NCBI GenBank assembly: GCA_000469685.2
Contig: LS997567.1
Span: forward strand, 10,987,325 to 11,051,324
Direction of reading: 5' to 3'
Length of the DNA: 64,000 bases
DNA from: Haemonchus contortus
Lineage: Eukaryota > Nematoda > Chromadorea > Rhabditida > Trichostrongylidae
Part shown: positions 34,214 through 44,834 of the stretch, in pieces
Position numbering within the stretch: position 1 is the first letter of the stretch
Layout: every line of letters begins with the position of its first letter
Made by a program: the position numbers and the translations under genes
The notes under the pieces: generated by a model
Told to the model about the DNA's origin: nothing
Database searches by the model: none
Seen by the model: only the letters and a program-made list of their open reading frames with translations

Positions 34214-34448
34214 TGTCGTACCCTCGCTACCCGACCGCCACCTGGACGAGACCACCTGTTCACGGACGTTACACGTGGCCACTACAAAACGAGCCAGAGC
34301 CGGCCAGAGCCGATACGATGGGCAAGCCGGCACTACCGGTAACTCGGCCTCTACACATCTCGAGCGTCTAGCTCTGTGTGGCTTGCCCATCGTATCGGCT
34401 CTGGCCGACTTGTCCCGGCCTCCTCCTTCATCCAGCCATGTTACAGTT

Positions 34449-34481
<33 letters not shown>

Positions 34482-34577
34482 TAATAAAATATGTATATCC
34501 TCTGTTCTTTGTACCCACTTATGAACTCACGTCTCGCTACACTATCAGTTATAGGGTCATGAACCTGTAATCTGATA
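34214..34577 (+). mobile_element. LTR family B, copy 1, with primer-binding site
   Basis: Starts TGTCGTACCCTCGC and ends AATCTGATA. It contains a TA microsatellite (34452-34480) and an AATAAA-like word. Immediately after it TGGAGGTACCAGTGAGATT (34578-34596) has the form of a primer-binding site complementary to a tRNA ending ACCTCCA, most like tRNA-Gln. So this is a 5' LTR on +, but coding sequence expected to the right is not recognisable. Confidence 0.7.
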
Positions 34578-34596
34578 TGGAGGTACCAGTGAGATT

Positions 34597-36780
34597 CTTT
34601 CATGTGGGAAATTTTGTCACTTATCAGGGTGGAAACGGGAATTTTTTTACTCTCTCAAAATGTAGTATCCCCTTCCACTAAGGGTACCGAGGTTAGAAGG
34701 CTGTGGCCATCCCTTCTACCCCCCTTACCCTACCACCCACTTCCCTCTGTATTCACATGACTGTCCGACTGTATTCCACTACATCGGCAATGGATTAACA
34801 ATGGATGGCTCAGGACATGAACAATGGACTCTGCGATGTCAGACAGGTCGACTATTTTAAAGTATATACTTATGAAGAGGACGTCGCTCGAAAGCGGTCC
34901 CTCGATACGTCACAATTTCTTCATCACGGGCAACGGTACTGTAGTACGTTCTGCCTCTAAAAAACTATGGGTAAGAAATACTGTGTGCATCCAGAGCACA
35001 GTCGTTTCTTGTGCAAAACGGTGTGAATCCAGAGCAGCTTTTTCAGATTATTCCATTAGAACAGTTAGTTCTTCATGGTCCTGGCGACGAGCTCCCTTAT
35101 ATCACGGCCCACCCACATTTCAACGTAAAACCCATAGTTGGGTAACCTTAAGGTGTCAATAATGCTATTGATTATGAACGCCATTCGTTTAGCATTTTCC
35201 TTTCCTTTTGTCCCAGTTTCGAACAAACATAGGGCATCCACCCACCCTGGTATTAGAAAAATAAAAAATAAACCAAAAAACCAAAAAAAGGATGATGAGG
35301 ATTAAGTATGTACTGATTTTCCCCAAGGACAGCTTCGAGATTAGCGTCCTGTTGCTGCTCCTAGTGCGTTCATTGGTCGTATTATGTCCGACGAAGCACG
35401 GTAGTGCAAGGTCAAATGTCAATCCCTAGTTATTTCAAGCTTTCTTAATTGATCATGTTAAATTAGAGTAGATTCGGCGTTATGGAGGAAGTACTCTAGA
35501 AAAAAAACTTAAAATAAACAAAAAATACACCTTACCATCAGATTTTCTTTTGCATATATTATAGAAGTTATTTTATGTTCCCTATAGAAGGCAGACAATG
35601 AACGCAAATCAATGCTCTGTATGACCACGATCCTATGCTAATACTTCTGGTCTAGGAACTAGTCCAGAACGTAGGGAGACTGTACAAATTCTAGCTAATG
35701 ATAATTCTTTTTCTTTCACATACTTACGCCGATATAAATTATCATATAAGGACTCGATCGCCATTATGACGTCAAAATTAAAGAGCTCCTCTATTACCCC
35801 TCCATCCCTCCAGGAACTGGCATGACAGGCTGCCCGAAATGCGCATATAATACGAGAAGTAGCTAATCTCGTTTCCCGTTATTATAGGATCCGGTGGACG
35901 GCTCGTAGAATTCGAGAACCACATATAGTGAGCAGGTCATAGAGACTGCTATTAATCAATTCGTAACCAATCGAAATCGTTTGTCTCGAGGCGAAACCCC
36001 AGGTCAACACTTTACAAATAAGCTGGGTTCGTTAGCCGCCGCTCTGCAGCTGTCCGCCAAGTCAAAGATCTTTTACGGTCGGTCATCGCAGGTCAGCAAA
36101 AGCTAGAGCATCAGGGAGTGACCTATGCAATGTAATAACAGTTGTGACCGTTAATAGTTAGCAGCCTCTCGCCGGCTGTTCGTTGCCAATCCATCACCCA
36201 GGTAGACACATTTCAGTGATAACCTCCGAGGTCTGGATTACGGTAACTCCTCGTTGCCAATCCATCACCCAGGTAGACACATTTCAGTGGTGACCTTCGA
36301 GGTCTGGATTATAAAACACGTAAGTCTCTGTAAAAAAGTTTTACTTACCAAGACAGAGATGCCAGGCATTTGTTAGGTATTAAAGACTATGCCGGAAAAG
36401 TGGCACAGTGTAATCCAGACGGAGCACTGCCTTGTAAAATGTCCTCTGACAAATATCAATATAGACTTAATTTCCATGGCTGCAACCGTTTCTAATCCTC
36501 GCACTTTTTTAAAGCTTTTGGGACTACAATACCTTACTCTAGTGGAGACCACGCACAGAGAATGTAAGACAGTAAAACCTTTCTAAGGAGCAGCATAATA
36601 TCATACTTTCAACGCCATAATCGCGTTTTTTTCAATTCATCGCCTCAAGCATTATTCTTCAGTTCCACGCCAGCTAATGCTTCCATATCCAACACATTAC
36701 ACCAAATACTTGTGCAACTAGATGAGGAAGCATTGGACGGTATGGAACAATCAATCATCAGGTGATTTCGCTCCTTTCAG
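34597..36780 (+). other. Probable decayed interior of the LTR-B element, no clear gene
   Basis: Several short frames exist (34824-35162; about 35840-36110 with NRNRLSRGETPGQHFTNKL) but none matches a family I know. An interior of a retroelement is expected from the LTR and primer-binding site at its left edge. Confidence 0.3.
36181..36311. repeat. 71-bp tandem duplication
   Basis: Two copies of a unit beginning CGTTGCCAATCCATCACC (starts at 36181 and 36252) differ at only a few positions and end with GAGGTCTGGATTA. Confidence 0.85.
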
Positions 36781-36865
36781 GGAATAGGACATATTTTCTT
36801 CGATGAATTATGAAGATGGTGAACAGAAATTCATCTGTAAAATTCGTGATAGACAGCCGCAATTG
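36781..36865 (+). CDS. Possible first exon of an unknown gene
   Basis: TCCTTTCAG (a good nematode acceptor, also usable for spliced-leader addition) is followed 22 bases later by an ATG and 21 codons (MNYEDGEQKFICKIRDRQPQ) up to GTAAGT. No downstream exon could be matched; LTR-like repeat sequence begins some 50 bases further. The frame also runs on through the donor, so it may just be an ORF within retroelement debris. Confidence 0.25.
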
Positions 36866-36911
36866 GTAAGTTTGAACATCTTTTTCCAATGTCGCGACGC
36901 TTTCAAAAACT

Positions 36912-37074
36912 CTTCGAATGGGCGGTTCAAAGAGACCACACGCGGCGTATACTCTACTTACTTTCTAATCTTAAAAACAAAAAAAAAGATTACGCCCTTA
37001 TACTGGTCGCTCTCAGCAAGACTAGTATTCGCTTCATAGTATTTTGACGATGTCCGTATATCAGTCGAACCTCC
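36912..37074. repeat. LTR-like repeat, inverted relative of 18447-18612
   Basis: See the copy at 18447. Here GAATGGGCGGTTCAAAGA starts the shared part; weaker similarity runs to about 37300. Opposite orientation to the first copy. Confidence 0.5.
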
Positions 37075-37929
37075 GTGTGCATAGACTGATATTCGTATCA
37101 CAGTTTACATACCAGTTCGAAAATACTTAGCATAATCGTCCTAGTATTGTTATTGTTATAGACTTTAACTACGGCACATTTTGTCTAGTCAAGTTGTCAT
37201 AAGCCTCATTATATTGTCTCATTTCGCTGTAACTTCTATCACATACAATGGAACAGAAAAATTGTCTAACTCGAAGAATTAGCCTTGCTATTTTATTATG
37301 AGACCGATATCAATTATCATGGTGTATAAGAATAACTCATAGGTTAACTGATGACCACTGCAACCAATTCGTCAAAATCCCATACTTATATTGTTATATG
37401 ACGCTTACATTGAACGACACTATTATGACGTTTACCCGTATCACCACCTTACCACTTCTTTTCGGCTAGAGGTAGAGCCTTTCTCGAAGGTGTGGCGAGA
37501 GCCCTCATGGACAACATTTTTTTGTTCTCTAACTACTTCTGTGTAACGCCGTCTGCCACCTACCTCGTCCACATAACTGCACGGTCAACTAGTAGCACGA
37601 TATTCTAGGATACGAATCCATTCTATCCGTTTTTCATCAACTTTCTATCCCTCTCCTCAAGGACGAACAGTATCACTTGAGAGCTTATTCCAAGCTCGAG
37701 GACGAGCTTACTGTATGGAATGGAGATGTCGTATCCTCGCTACCCGACCGCCACCTGGACGAGACCACCTGTTCACGGACTTTACACGTGGCCACTATAA
37801 AACGAGGCAGATACCGGCAACTTGGCCTCTACACATCTCGAGCGTCTAGCCCTGTGTGGCTTGCCCATCGTATCGGCTCTGGTCGACTTGACCCGGCCTC
37901 CTCCTTCATCCAGTCATGTTACAGTTCAA

Positions 37930-39617
37930 TCCTTACTATATATAAAGCGCTCTGTCTGCCTGTCTATCTGTCTGTCTGTTTGTACGGAAATTCGATATAA
38001 CGTGAAGAAACGCCTGGGGAAGCCGGGTCAAGTTTGGAATAGGTTGAGCATGGGGTAAGTGCAACAGAGCACATGTGAGCTTAGCGGAGCTCCGCCCCAA
38101 AGGGGCGGGCATGCACCGGAATTGGGCGGGGTCATGGGCGATTCTTCTAATTCGTTCTCATAACATCCCTGATGCGGGGAAAAATGTGCAAAGGTGAGGG
38201 ATGGGTCAACAACTAAAATAAAAGAAACCCACCGGCGGTGGGCGGTACTTTCCACAGAGATTCGTAACTCGATTCAACGAAGGCGTCGAGGCCAGCAAAA
38301 AAAGTAAAAAGAGTGAGCAAGGCTTTATGCGTGCTAAGCATGCATAAGTATAGCGAAGCCCCGCCCACGGTGGGCGGGGCGTGCGTTAAGGTGAAAGCTA
38401 CTTTTCAAAAATGAGTGTAACTTCGTTCGGAAACGTTCTAGAATGCGGAAAAAAGTGGTCAGAGGTAATGGGGCAAATGTGGTCAAAATTCCGAAGTGGG
38501 CGGGGTTGGCACCAAAGTGGGCGGGGCTTAGATTAAAAATTTATAACTCTATTCAGAAACGTTCTGGGATGCGGCAAAAAGGTATCAAGGTGTAAAAGAA
38601 CAAATGTGGTCAAATCCCGAAGGTGGGCGGGGTTGGCACCAAAGTGGGAGGGGCTTAGATCAAAAATTTATAACTCTATTCAGAAACGTTCTGGGATGCG
38701 GCAAAAAGGTATCAAGGTAAAAGAAGGTAAAAAGGTAAAAGAACAAATGTGGTCAAATCCCGAAGGTGGGCGGGGTTGGCACCAAAGTGGGAGGGGCTTA
38801 GATCAAAAATTTATAACTCTATTCAGAAACGTTCTGGGATGCGGCAAAAAGGTATCAAGGTAAAAGAAGGTAAAAAGGTAAAAGAACAAATGTGGTCAAA
38901 TCCCGAAGGTGGGCGAGGTTGGCACCAAAGTGGGCGGGGCTCAGATCAAAAATTTATAACTCTATTCAGAAACGTTCTGTGATGCGGCAAAAAGGTATCA
39001 AGGTGTAAAAGAACAAATGTGGTCAAATCCCGAAGGTGGGCGGGGTTGGCACCAAAATGGGCGGGGCTTAGACAAAAATTTATAACTCTATCCGGAAACA
39101 TTCTGGGTTGCGGGAAGAAAGTGGTAAGGTGAAGTAGAACAAATGTTTTCGGATCCCACAGGTGGGCGGGATTGGCACTGAAGTGGGCGGGGTTTAGATC
39201 AAATTTTTATAGCTCTGTTCAGAAACGTTCTGGGATGCGGGAAGAAAAGTGGTTCGAGGTAATGGAACAAATGTAGTTAAGTCCTCGAAGGGGGCGAAGC
39301 TGGCACATGGAGGCGGGACTAGGACCAAAAATTCATCCCTTCGAAAACTTTCTGGATGCGGAAAAATGGTTTGGAGCACTCAAAAGAAGGGTGGTCAAGT
39401 TTATTGTGGGAAGGGTTTGCACTAAGGTGGACGGAGCTATGATCAACCACTAATAACTCTGCTCAAATATATCGAGCGTGATGCTCTCAGCAGTTCGGCG
39501 TTCGAATCAAGAGAGAACTATTTTATTATGATTATCCAACATTCCGCTGAATGACTCCATCGCAGATAAGTGGCCGTCGACATATACTGCGCGCGTTAGC
39601 GTGCATAGCTAAGCTGG
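37930..39617 (+). mobile_element. Non-autonomous Helitron
   Basis: Begins TCCTTACTATATATAAAGC, close to the common Helitron 5' consensus, and ends with a GC hairpin (39589-39604), ten-odd bases, then CTGG followed by T. It sits between A and T without duplication; LTR-B copy 1 supplies the empty site. The middle is a tandem array. No helicase or Rep domain. Confidence 0.85.
38440..39290. repeat. Tandem array of 128-142 bp units inside the Helitron
   Basis: Units share AACAAATGTGGTCAAATCCC, GGGCGGGGTTGGCACC and TTTATAACTCTATTC. Spacing between the first words is 142, 142 and 128 bases for the best copies; the extra 14 bases come from a repeated AAAAGGTAAAAG run. Outer copies are more diverged. 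Confidence 0.85.
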
Positions 39618-39737
39618 TATATATATATATATATATGTATATATATTATTAAATATACCCTCTGTTCTTTGTACCCTTTCGTGAACTCACGTCCCGCTAC
39701 ACTGACATTTATAGGGTCACGAACCTGTAATCTGATA

Positions 39738-40571
39738 AGTGACTGATAGGCCACTAATCGTATCTTCGGACCAAAGTGGGAAGGTCGGTGATTTGTGGGT
39801 TCTCGGCTTGGTATGATCTGTGAACAGCCGGTTTTCTGTTGTTGGATGCTACACCATGTGAATTATGAGATTGAGCAGTGCGTTCACCGCTAGTGATGTT
39901 GTCAGCTGATTGGTCCATTGTATCTTATTAACAATAGAGAATATTTTCTCGAGAAAAGTAGAGAGAGAGAAAGAGAGCTCTGTAACGACTGGGTCCTTTA
40001 TGTAATGATATGAAGTATGAATTATCTGGTTCATGAATAGTAGTTTTGAAGTCCTGAGTGGGGTTATCCGGGGGCTCACAAAGCGCTCTGCTTGATACCG
40101 TCCCAGGAAAATACCCTGAGTTGTGGGATCCGAGAGATTAACTGAACGTGCCGCGCGATTGTGACACGTTAACCTCGGTTTTTGTAAAAAAAATTAAGTT
40201 TTCGTAGTACTAATTACAAGGCTAGATACACGTGATAGGCAGTTTTGTATAAAGGAAACCGTCGTCACGACGAACTTTACTCACCTTTTTATAATTAGTG
40301 AATAGGTACTTACTACCACTCTATACTTTTAACCCTTAAATGATCGTATACGCGACCGTATACTTTACTCCGTCGTCCATGTCATCTTGAATCGTCCTGA
40401 ATATGGCGACGACATGTGCACTTAGTCGAGCGAATGTGGAAGGAGGGAAGGGGGGAGGGGGGGGGGGAGAGGGGGGGGAAGTGGGGAAGGGGTCACAACA
40501 AAAAAAACTCTTTGCTATAGCTATGGAGGATGTAGTTTGCCCTTCCCCCCCCCCCCCCAAAAAAAATCTTC
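39738..40571. other. Intergenic, with a strong G tract
   Basis: No gene seen. 40440-40493 is almost pure purine with many G runs and could form G-quadruplexes; 40544-40558 is a C run followed by A8 which, on the minus strand, lies just inside LTR-A copy 2. Confidence 0.5.
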
Positions 40572-40583
40572 CTGGGACCTCCA
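40572..40583 (-). promoter_or_regulatory. Primer-binding site next to LTR-A copy 2
   Basis: On the minus strand TGGAGGTCCCAG directly follows the LTR end. It is complementary to a tRNA 3' end of the form CTGGGACCTCCA, most like tRNA-Gln (T discriminator, GGTNCCA acceptor stem). Confidence 0.55.
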
Positions 40584-40933
40584 TATCAAGTTATAGGTTG
40601 ATCGGGCCTATACCTGAATGTGTAGCGGGTTTGGCGATGTTAATGTAGAGAAGTATAGGTATTTGTATAGGTTTATACAAGATAGGGACTGGGGGAGAGG
40701 ACAAGACGAGAGGGCAGATAGTAGCTTTGACCAAGGGTCGGGGTTAGCCTGGCTTCTAAGTCGACATCCGAGACATGACTCCATGAGGCGGCTCCTTTTA
40801 TACCATGGTTTCTACATCAGTATGATGAAACCTTGACAGATGGCATGACAAGGTGCGTCGGCGAAGCTGATGAAATCCTGGCGGCTGTGTCGAGCTGGTG
40901 CATGACTCAGCTTAGCTGATGTGTGACTCGACA
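40584..40933 (-). mobile_element. LTR family A, copy 2 (uninterrupted)
   Basis: Minus-strand start TGTCGAGTCACAC at 40933. A TATAAAAGGAGCCG box lies near 40795-40803. It matches copy 1 through its length without the 744-bp insertion and so supplies the empty site. The primer-binding site shows it is a 5' LTR; the element body is missing. Confidence 0.75.
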
Positions 40934-42150
40934 ATATAATCGAAAAGAGGGAGCGTTTTCCGATGGAAAAGTTTGGATCGACTGAATTCATATTAGTGAT
41001 TACTTGATCGCCATTTCTAGAAGAGAGCGTGGTTGAATGAATAAACTGCACAAGAAATTCAGAGCAGATGCAAGTTAATGAAATCGCTGTAGAGGTTTAA
41101 CAAATAGCGCAATGGTCATAGCGTACCGTGCAGTATTCGGATGGTACTTATTTTGTTACCAAAAATTGGCTTGATCATGCGGCGACAGCTCATAATGAAT
41201 AATTCCTTTTCATTCCCACCAGCAACAGCATAAACTTCCGCATCTGGATTTTGACTTCTGGAGTGGTTTGTGTAGGCTCACTGGGGAGGCTTTACGATCG
41301 CTTTCGCTCCACGTTGTTGTACACAGAAACAGCTCATTTTTGCAACAAACAGCAACGAGTCGCACGCGTCTATCACATTGAGCTCGCTCAGTTCGTGAAC
41401 TACCCAAACATAAGGGCGCTTACTAAAATCAAGCCCCAGATGTTTGAATTTGAAACACTAAGTCCTCTTGCTATTGCACAAGTAATGATGTGTCCATTCG
41501 TGCCGCTTAACATTTTGATTTTGGCATTTTCAACTGATGGTAGCCTTCAAAAGCGTTACCGATCTCCGAGGGTGCATTCATCCTGTTTGCATTTCGCAAA
41601 ACACGCAATGCACGTTCTTCTTGAACATTGTCTAATATCACGAATTTTTTTGCGGTATAACCCCCGTTCTTGCCCTCGCGGTAGAGGGCAAGCACGGGGA
41701 TCGTGCCGAAAATGCACGCGTGGTCCCCATTTTCACACGAGTCCATACAGGCAGTTTTTGAGAAATGGTGGCGGAATCCAGTCAGGGATATAGGGGAGGA
41801 ATTACCATTGCTTGGTCTTTTGTAAAACAGTTGCAAAGCCATGTTCAGAAACGGCGAAAACTTTCCGGACAACACAATACTCCCACGAAAGGTAGGGGAG
41901 ATTCACTCCGATCTCATTGTTCTATATGAACCACCGGATCGCCAGAATAACGCCGTGCTCTCTAACCTTTACGTTAAGGTTACGATGTCTTAATCTTATA
42001 TATCTTAAAATCGGCACCAGACAAATTTGGTCGCCATTATGAAGCATACATTTACAAATATGTCCCACTCCATGTCTTCCAACTTTCAGGGTCGGAACGC
42101 TGTGCAAGGGACTAAAGCTACGATTATTCGGTCAATAACACAAAAGGTTG
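40934..42150. other. Unassigned region with one long plus-strand frame
   Basis: 41251-41793 is open on + for 180 codons, and a 122-codon frame overlaps on - (41875-41507). Neither shows a domain I recognise; the minus frame contains LDNVQEERALRVLRNANRM, which is plausible protein sequence. I cannot tell which, if either, is real. Confidence 0.3.
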
Positions 42151-42159
42151 TGATAGCAA

Positions 42160-43790
42160 ATCAGTGAATCGGTCAACACACCGGCCACACAAACATCGAC
42201 GCACACACACACACCCATCACACACCGGCTCAAACACGCCGATACAAAACACACATTTTCACACCCACACAAGCACACACACCGACATACTGACGCAAAC
42301 AACGACGCCCACACAAATCGACATACACACCGCCACACCTACTGACTCACCCACACCAACACTCACAGGGACACACACACGACAGTTGAACACACCTGCA
42401 CACTGGCACCAGTACACGGGCACACACATACCCACCGACATACACACCGAAAGATAGACACCGATACACACATCGAGACAGACGCACCGAAACACACACA
42501 GACCTACACACCGACCCACACATACCACACACACGTCGACACACGGTGAGCCACACACACCGACAGACACAGACGGCACCTACGCACACCGATATACACA
42601 TGCCGACCCATACACATGCCGCCCCGCACACACACCACACACCAACACACACGTCGACCCACACACTGACAGACGGACACGCATTTATACACGCCGACAC
42701 ACAAATTGGCATACACAAGCTAATCTACACCCGCACCAACACACACACACACACACCTACACACAGTCACCGACACGACCACGCCGACACGCTTACACAC
42801 TCACATCGACACACATCCATGGACACTCTTTCATCGGCACACAGACCCACCGACACACAAATACAGAGATACACACAGCGACACATACACCGACCTACAC
42901 GCGCCTCGACACACGTACACACCGACACACAGGCGCCGACAGAGACCGACACGCACACACCTACACACACAAACACACGGACACACACGAATAAATACAC
43001 ACACCTCGACATCACACAGCGGCAGACAGGCGCACCACTACACCAACACCGACTCACATCGACGCACTGCACACACCAACACACACCAGTAAACACTCCG
43101 ACACCCACCAACACACACATCGACACATGAACACACCAATAGACGCACAATCGTCGCGAAATCTGCCCTGCTGTCTCTAATTTGCTAGCGGAGACTGAAA
43201 CACACACACGCCGACACACTAACACACACGTCGACACACACACTGACAGACACACACGCATTTATGACTGACAGACGGACACGCATGTGTACACGCCGAC
43301 ACACAAATTGGTATACACAAGCTAATCTACACCCGCACCAACACACACACACACCCCTACATATAGTCACCGGCACGACCACGCCGACACGCTTACACAC
43401 TCACATCGACACACATCCACGGACACTCTTTCATCGGCACATAGACTCACCGACAGACAAATACAGATACACACAGCGACACATACACCGGCCTACACGC
43501 GCCTCGACACAGCACACACACCGACACACAGGCGCCGACACAGACCGACGCACACACCTCTACACACACAAACACACGGACACACACGAACAAATACACA
43601 CACACCTCGACATCACGCAGCGGCAGACAGGCGCACCACTACACCAACACCAACCCACATCGACACACTACACACACCAACACACACCGGTAAACACTTC
43701 GACACTCACCAACACACACATCGACACATGAACACACCAATACACGCACAACCATCGCGAAATCTGCCCTGCAGTCTCTAATTTACTAGC
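42160..43790. repeat. CA-rich minisatellite block
   Basis: The plus strand is built from CACACA with CCGACACAC variants throughout. Two segments of about 520 bases are duplicated at an offset of about 600 (GACAGACGGACACGCAT at 42670 and 43270; GCGAAATCTGCCCTGC at 43156 and 43757). Thr/His-rich and Cys/Val-rich open frames here are by-products of the repeat. Confidence 0.9.
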
Positions 43791-44834
43791 GGTGCGTTTC
43801 GGAGCAGGATCAGTACGAACAATCTGTGCAAAGAGTCACAAGGTATCATTCTGTTTTACATTCATTCACTTGGAGAAGGCCTCTATTCTCTGAGACGGTC
43901 AATGTGCTCCTTCTCAATATGTAAGGAAACGTCACGAGCTCTACAACAACTTCACATCGGGTGGTTCATCATTCTGCAGGGAGTTCATTGTCAGCTTGGC
44001 GGGAGCGGTCTGGCAGAGAGATTTCGTCTTGCCCGCGCTTTTCGTAACTGCCATCAGTTATTCGATGCGAGTGAAGGTCGACGACCGCCTCATTTGCTAC
44101 TTCAGGCAAATAAGGCTTACAGCACCGAATATCTGGGAGGTGCAAATAATACTGATTGAAATTCACGATTTTTGTAGAGACATCGGCTTCAATCTTAAGA
44201 AGGTGATATGCATGAGCAATGAATTGATAACCGACGCTTTTTTTACACTTGACGATACGACGACATCTGAATGTTCTAGGTGCATGCTCGTCAACATTAC
44301 ACATCTCCCATAAAGAATCTTACGGAAGCGGATAAATGGTGCGTACTTCAACACATATATCGAGTGCTTCACACTACCATCCCGTTTTGTGTTTTTTGGT
44401 TTTCAATCTTTTCGAACATGTGAAACAAGGTTGGGTGCGTAGTTGAACACAGGAGCGTTAATTTTTCATGAGCATTTGTTACGATTTGAGACATTTGCTG
44501 TTCCTTTGTATCAGTGATGCAGCATACTTAGAGTGCACAATTTTCAAACAACATGTTTCCTTCAGACATTTTCTAGAATGCTTCTTCCACCGCTGGTGAG
44601 GACTTCTCACGTGTTTTTTCCAAGGCAATTGGTCTTGTGTGTGTTTCAGTAAAAAAAAAGAGCCGTACAGTGTTGCAAAACCATATTGTTATACACAAGA
44701 GTATTCGTATAAATGTTAATGTGTAAAACTTTTACTGGAGGTGAACCGCTGCGCTGAAGTCTCGACGACCAAAAAACCACATATTTGCCTCAAAAACGAG
44801 CTCACTAGCACTGCGTCACTGCAGAAATTTTGAC
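43791..44834. other. Unassigned
   Basis: Short overlapping frames on both strands at 43900-44310 (105 and 111 codons) with no recognisable domain. Nothing else supported. Confidence 0.3.

Larger units (their letters stand above)
37727..39737 (+). mobile_element. LTR family B, copy 2, split by a Helitron
   Basis: Starts TGTCGTATCCTCGC and ends AATCTGATA like copy 1. A TATAAAACGAGG box is at about 37795. The two LTR halves (37727-37929 and 39618-39737) are separated exactly at the TA microsatellite by a 1688-bp insertion. No primer-binding site follows, so it is probably a solo LTR. Confidence 0.75.

Noticed and set aside
36389..36586. 65-codon plus-strand frame as a host gene
   Set aside because: No domain, no splice signals, surrounded by retroelement debris.
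38440..39290. CRISPR-like regular repeats
   Set aside because: Units are 128-142 bp, contiguous without unique spacers, in a eukaryotic Helitron.
42130..43730. Thr/His-rich and Cys/Val-rich frames up to 194 codons
   Set aside because: Translations of CA/TG repeats in all frames; not genes.
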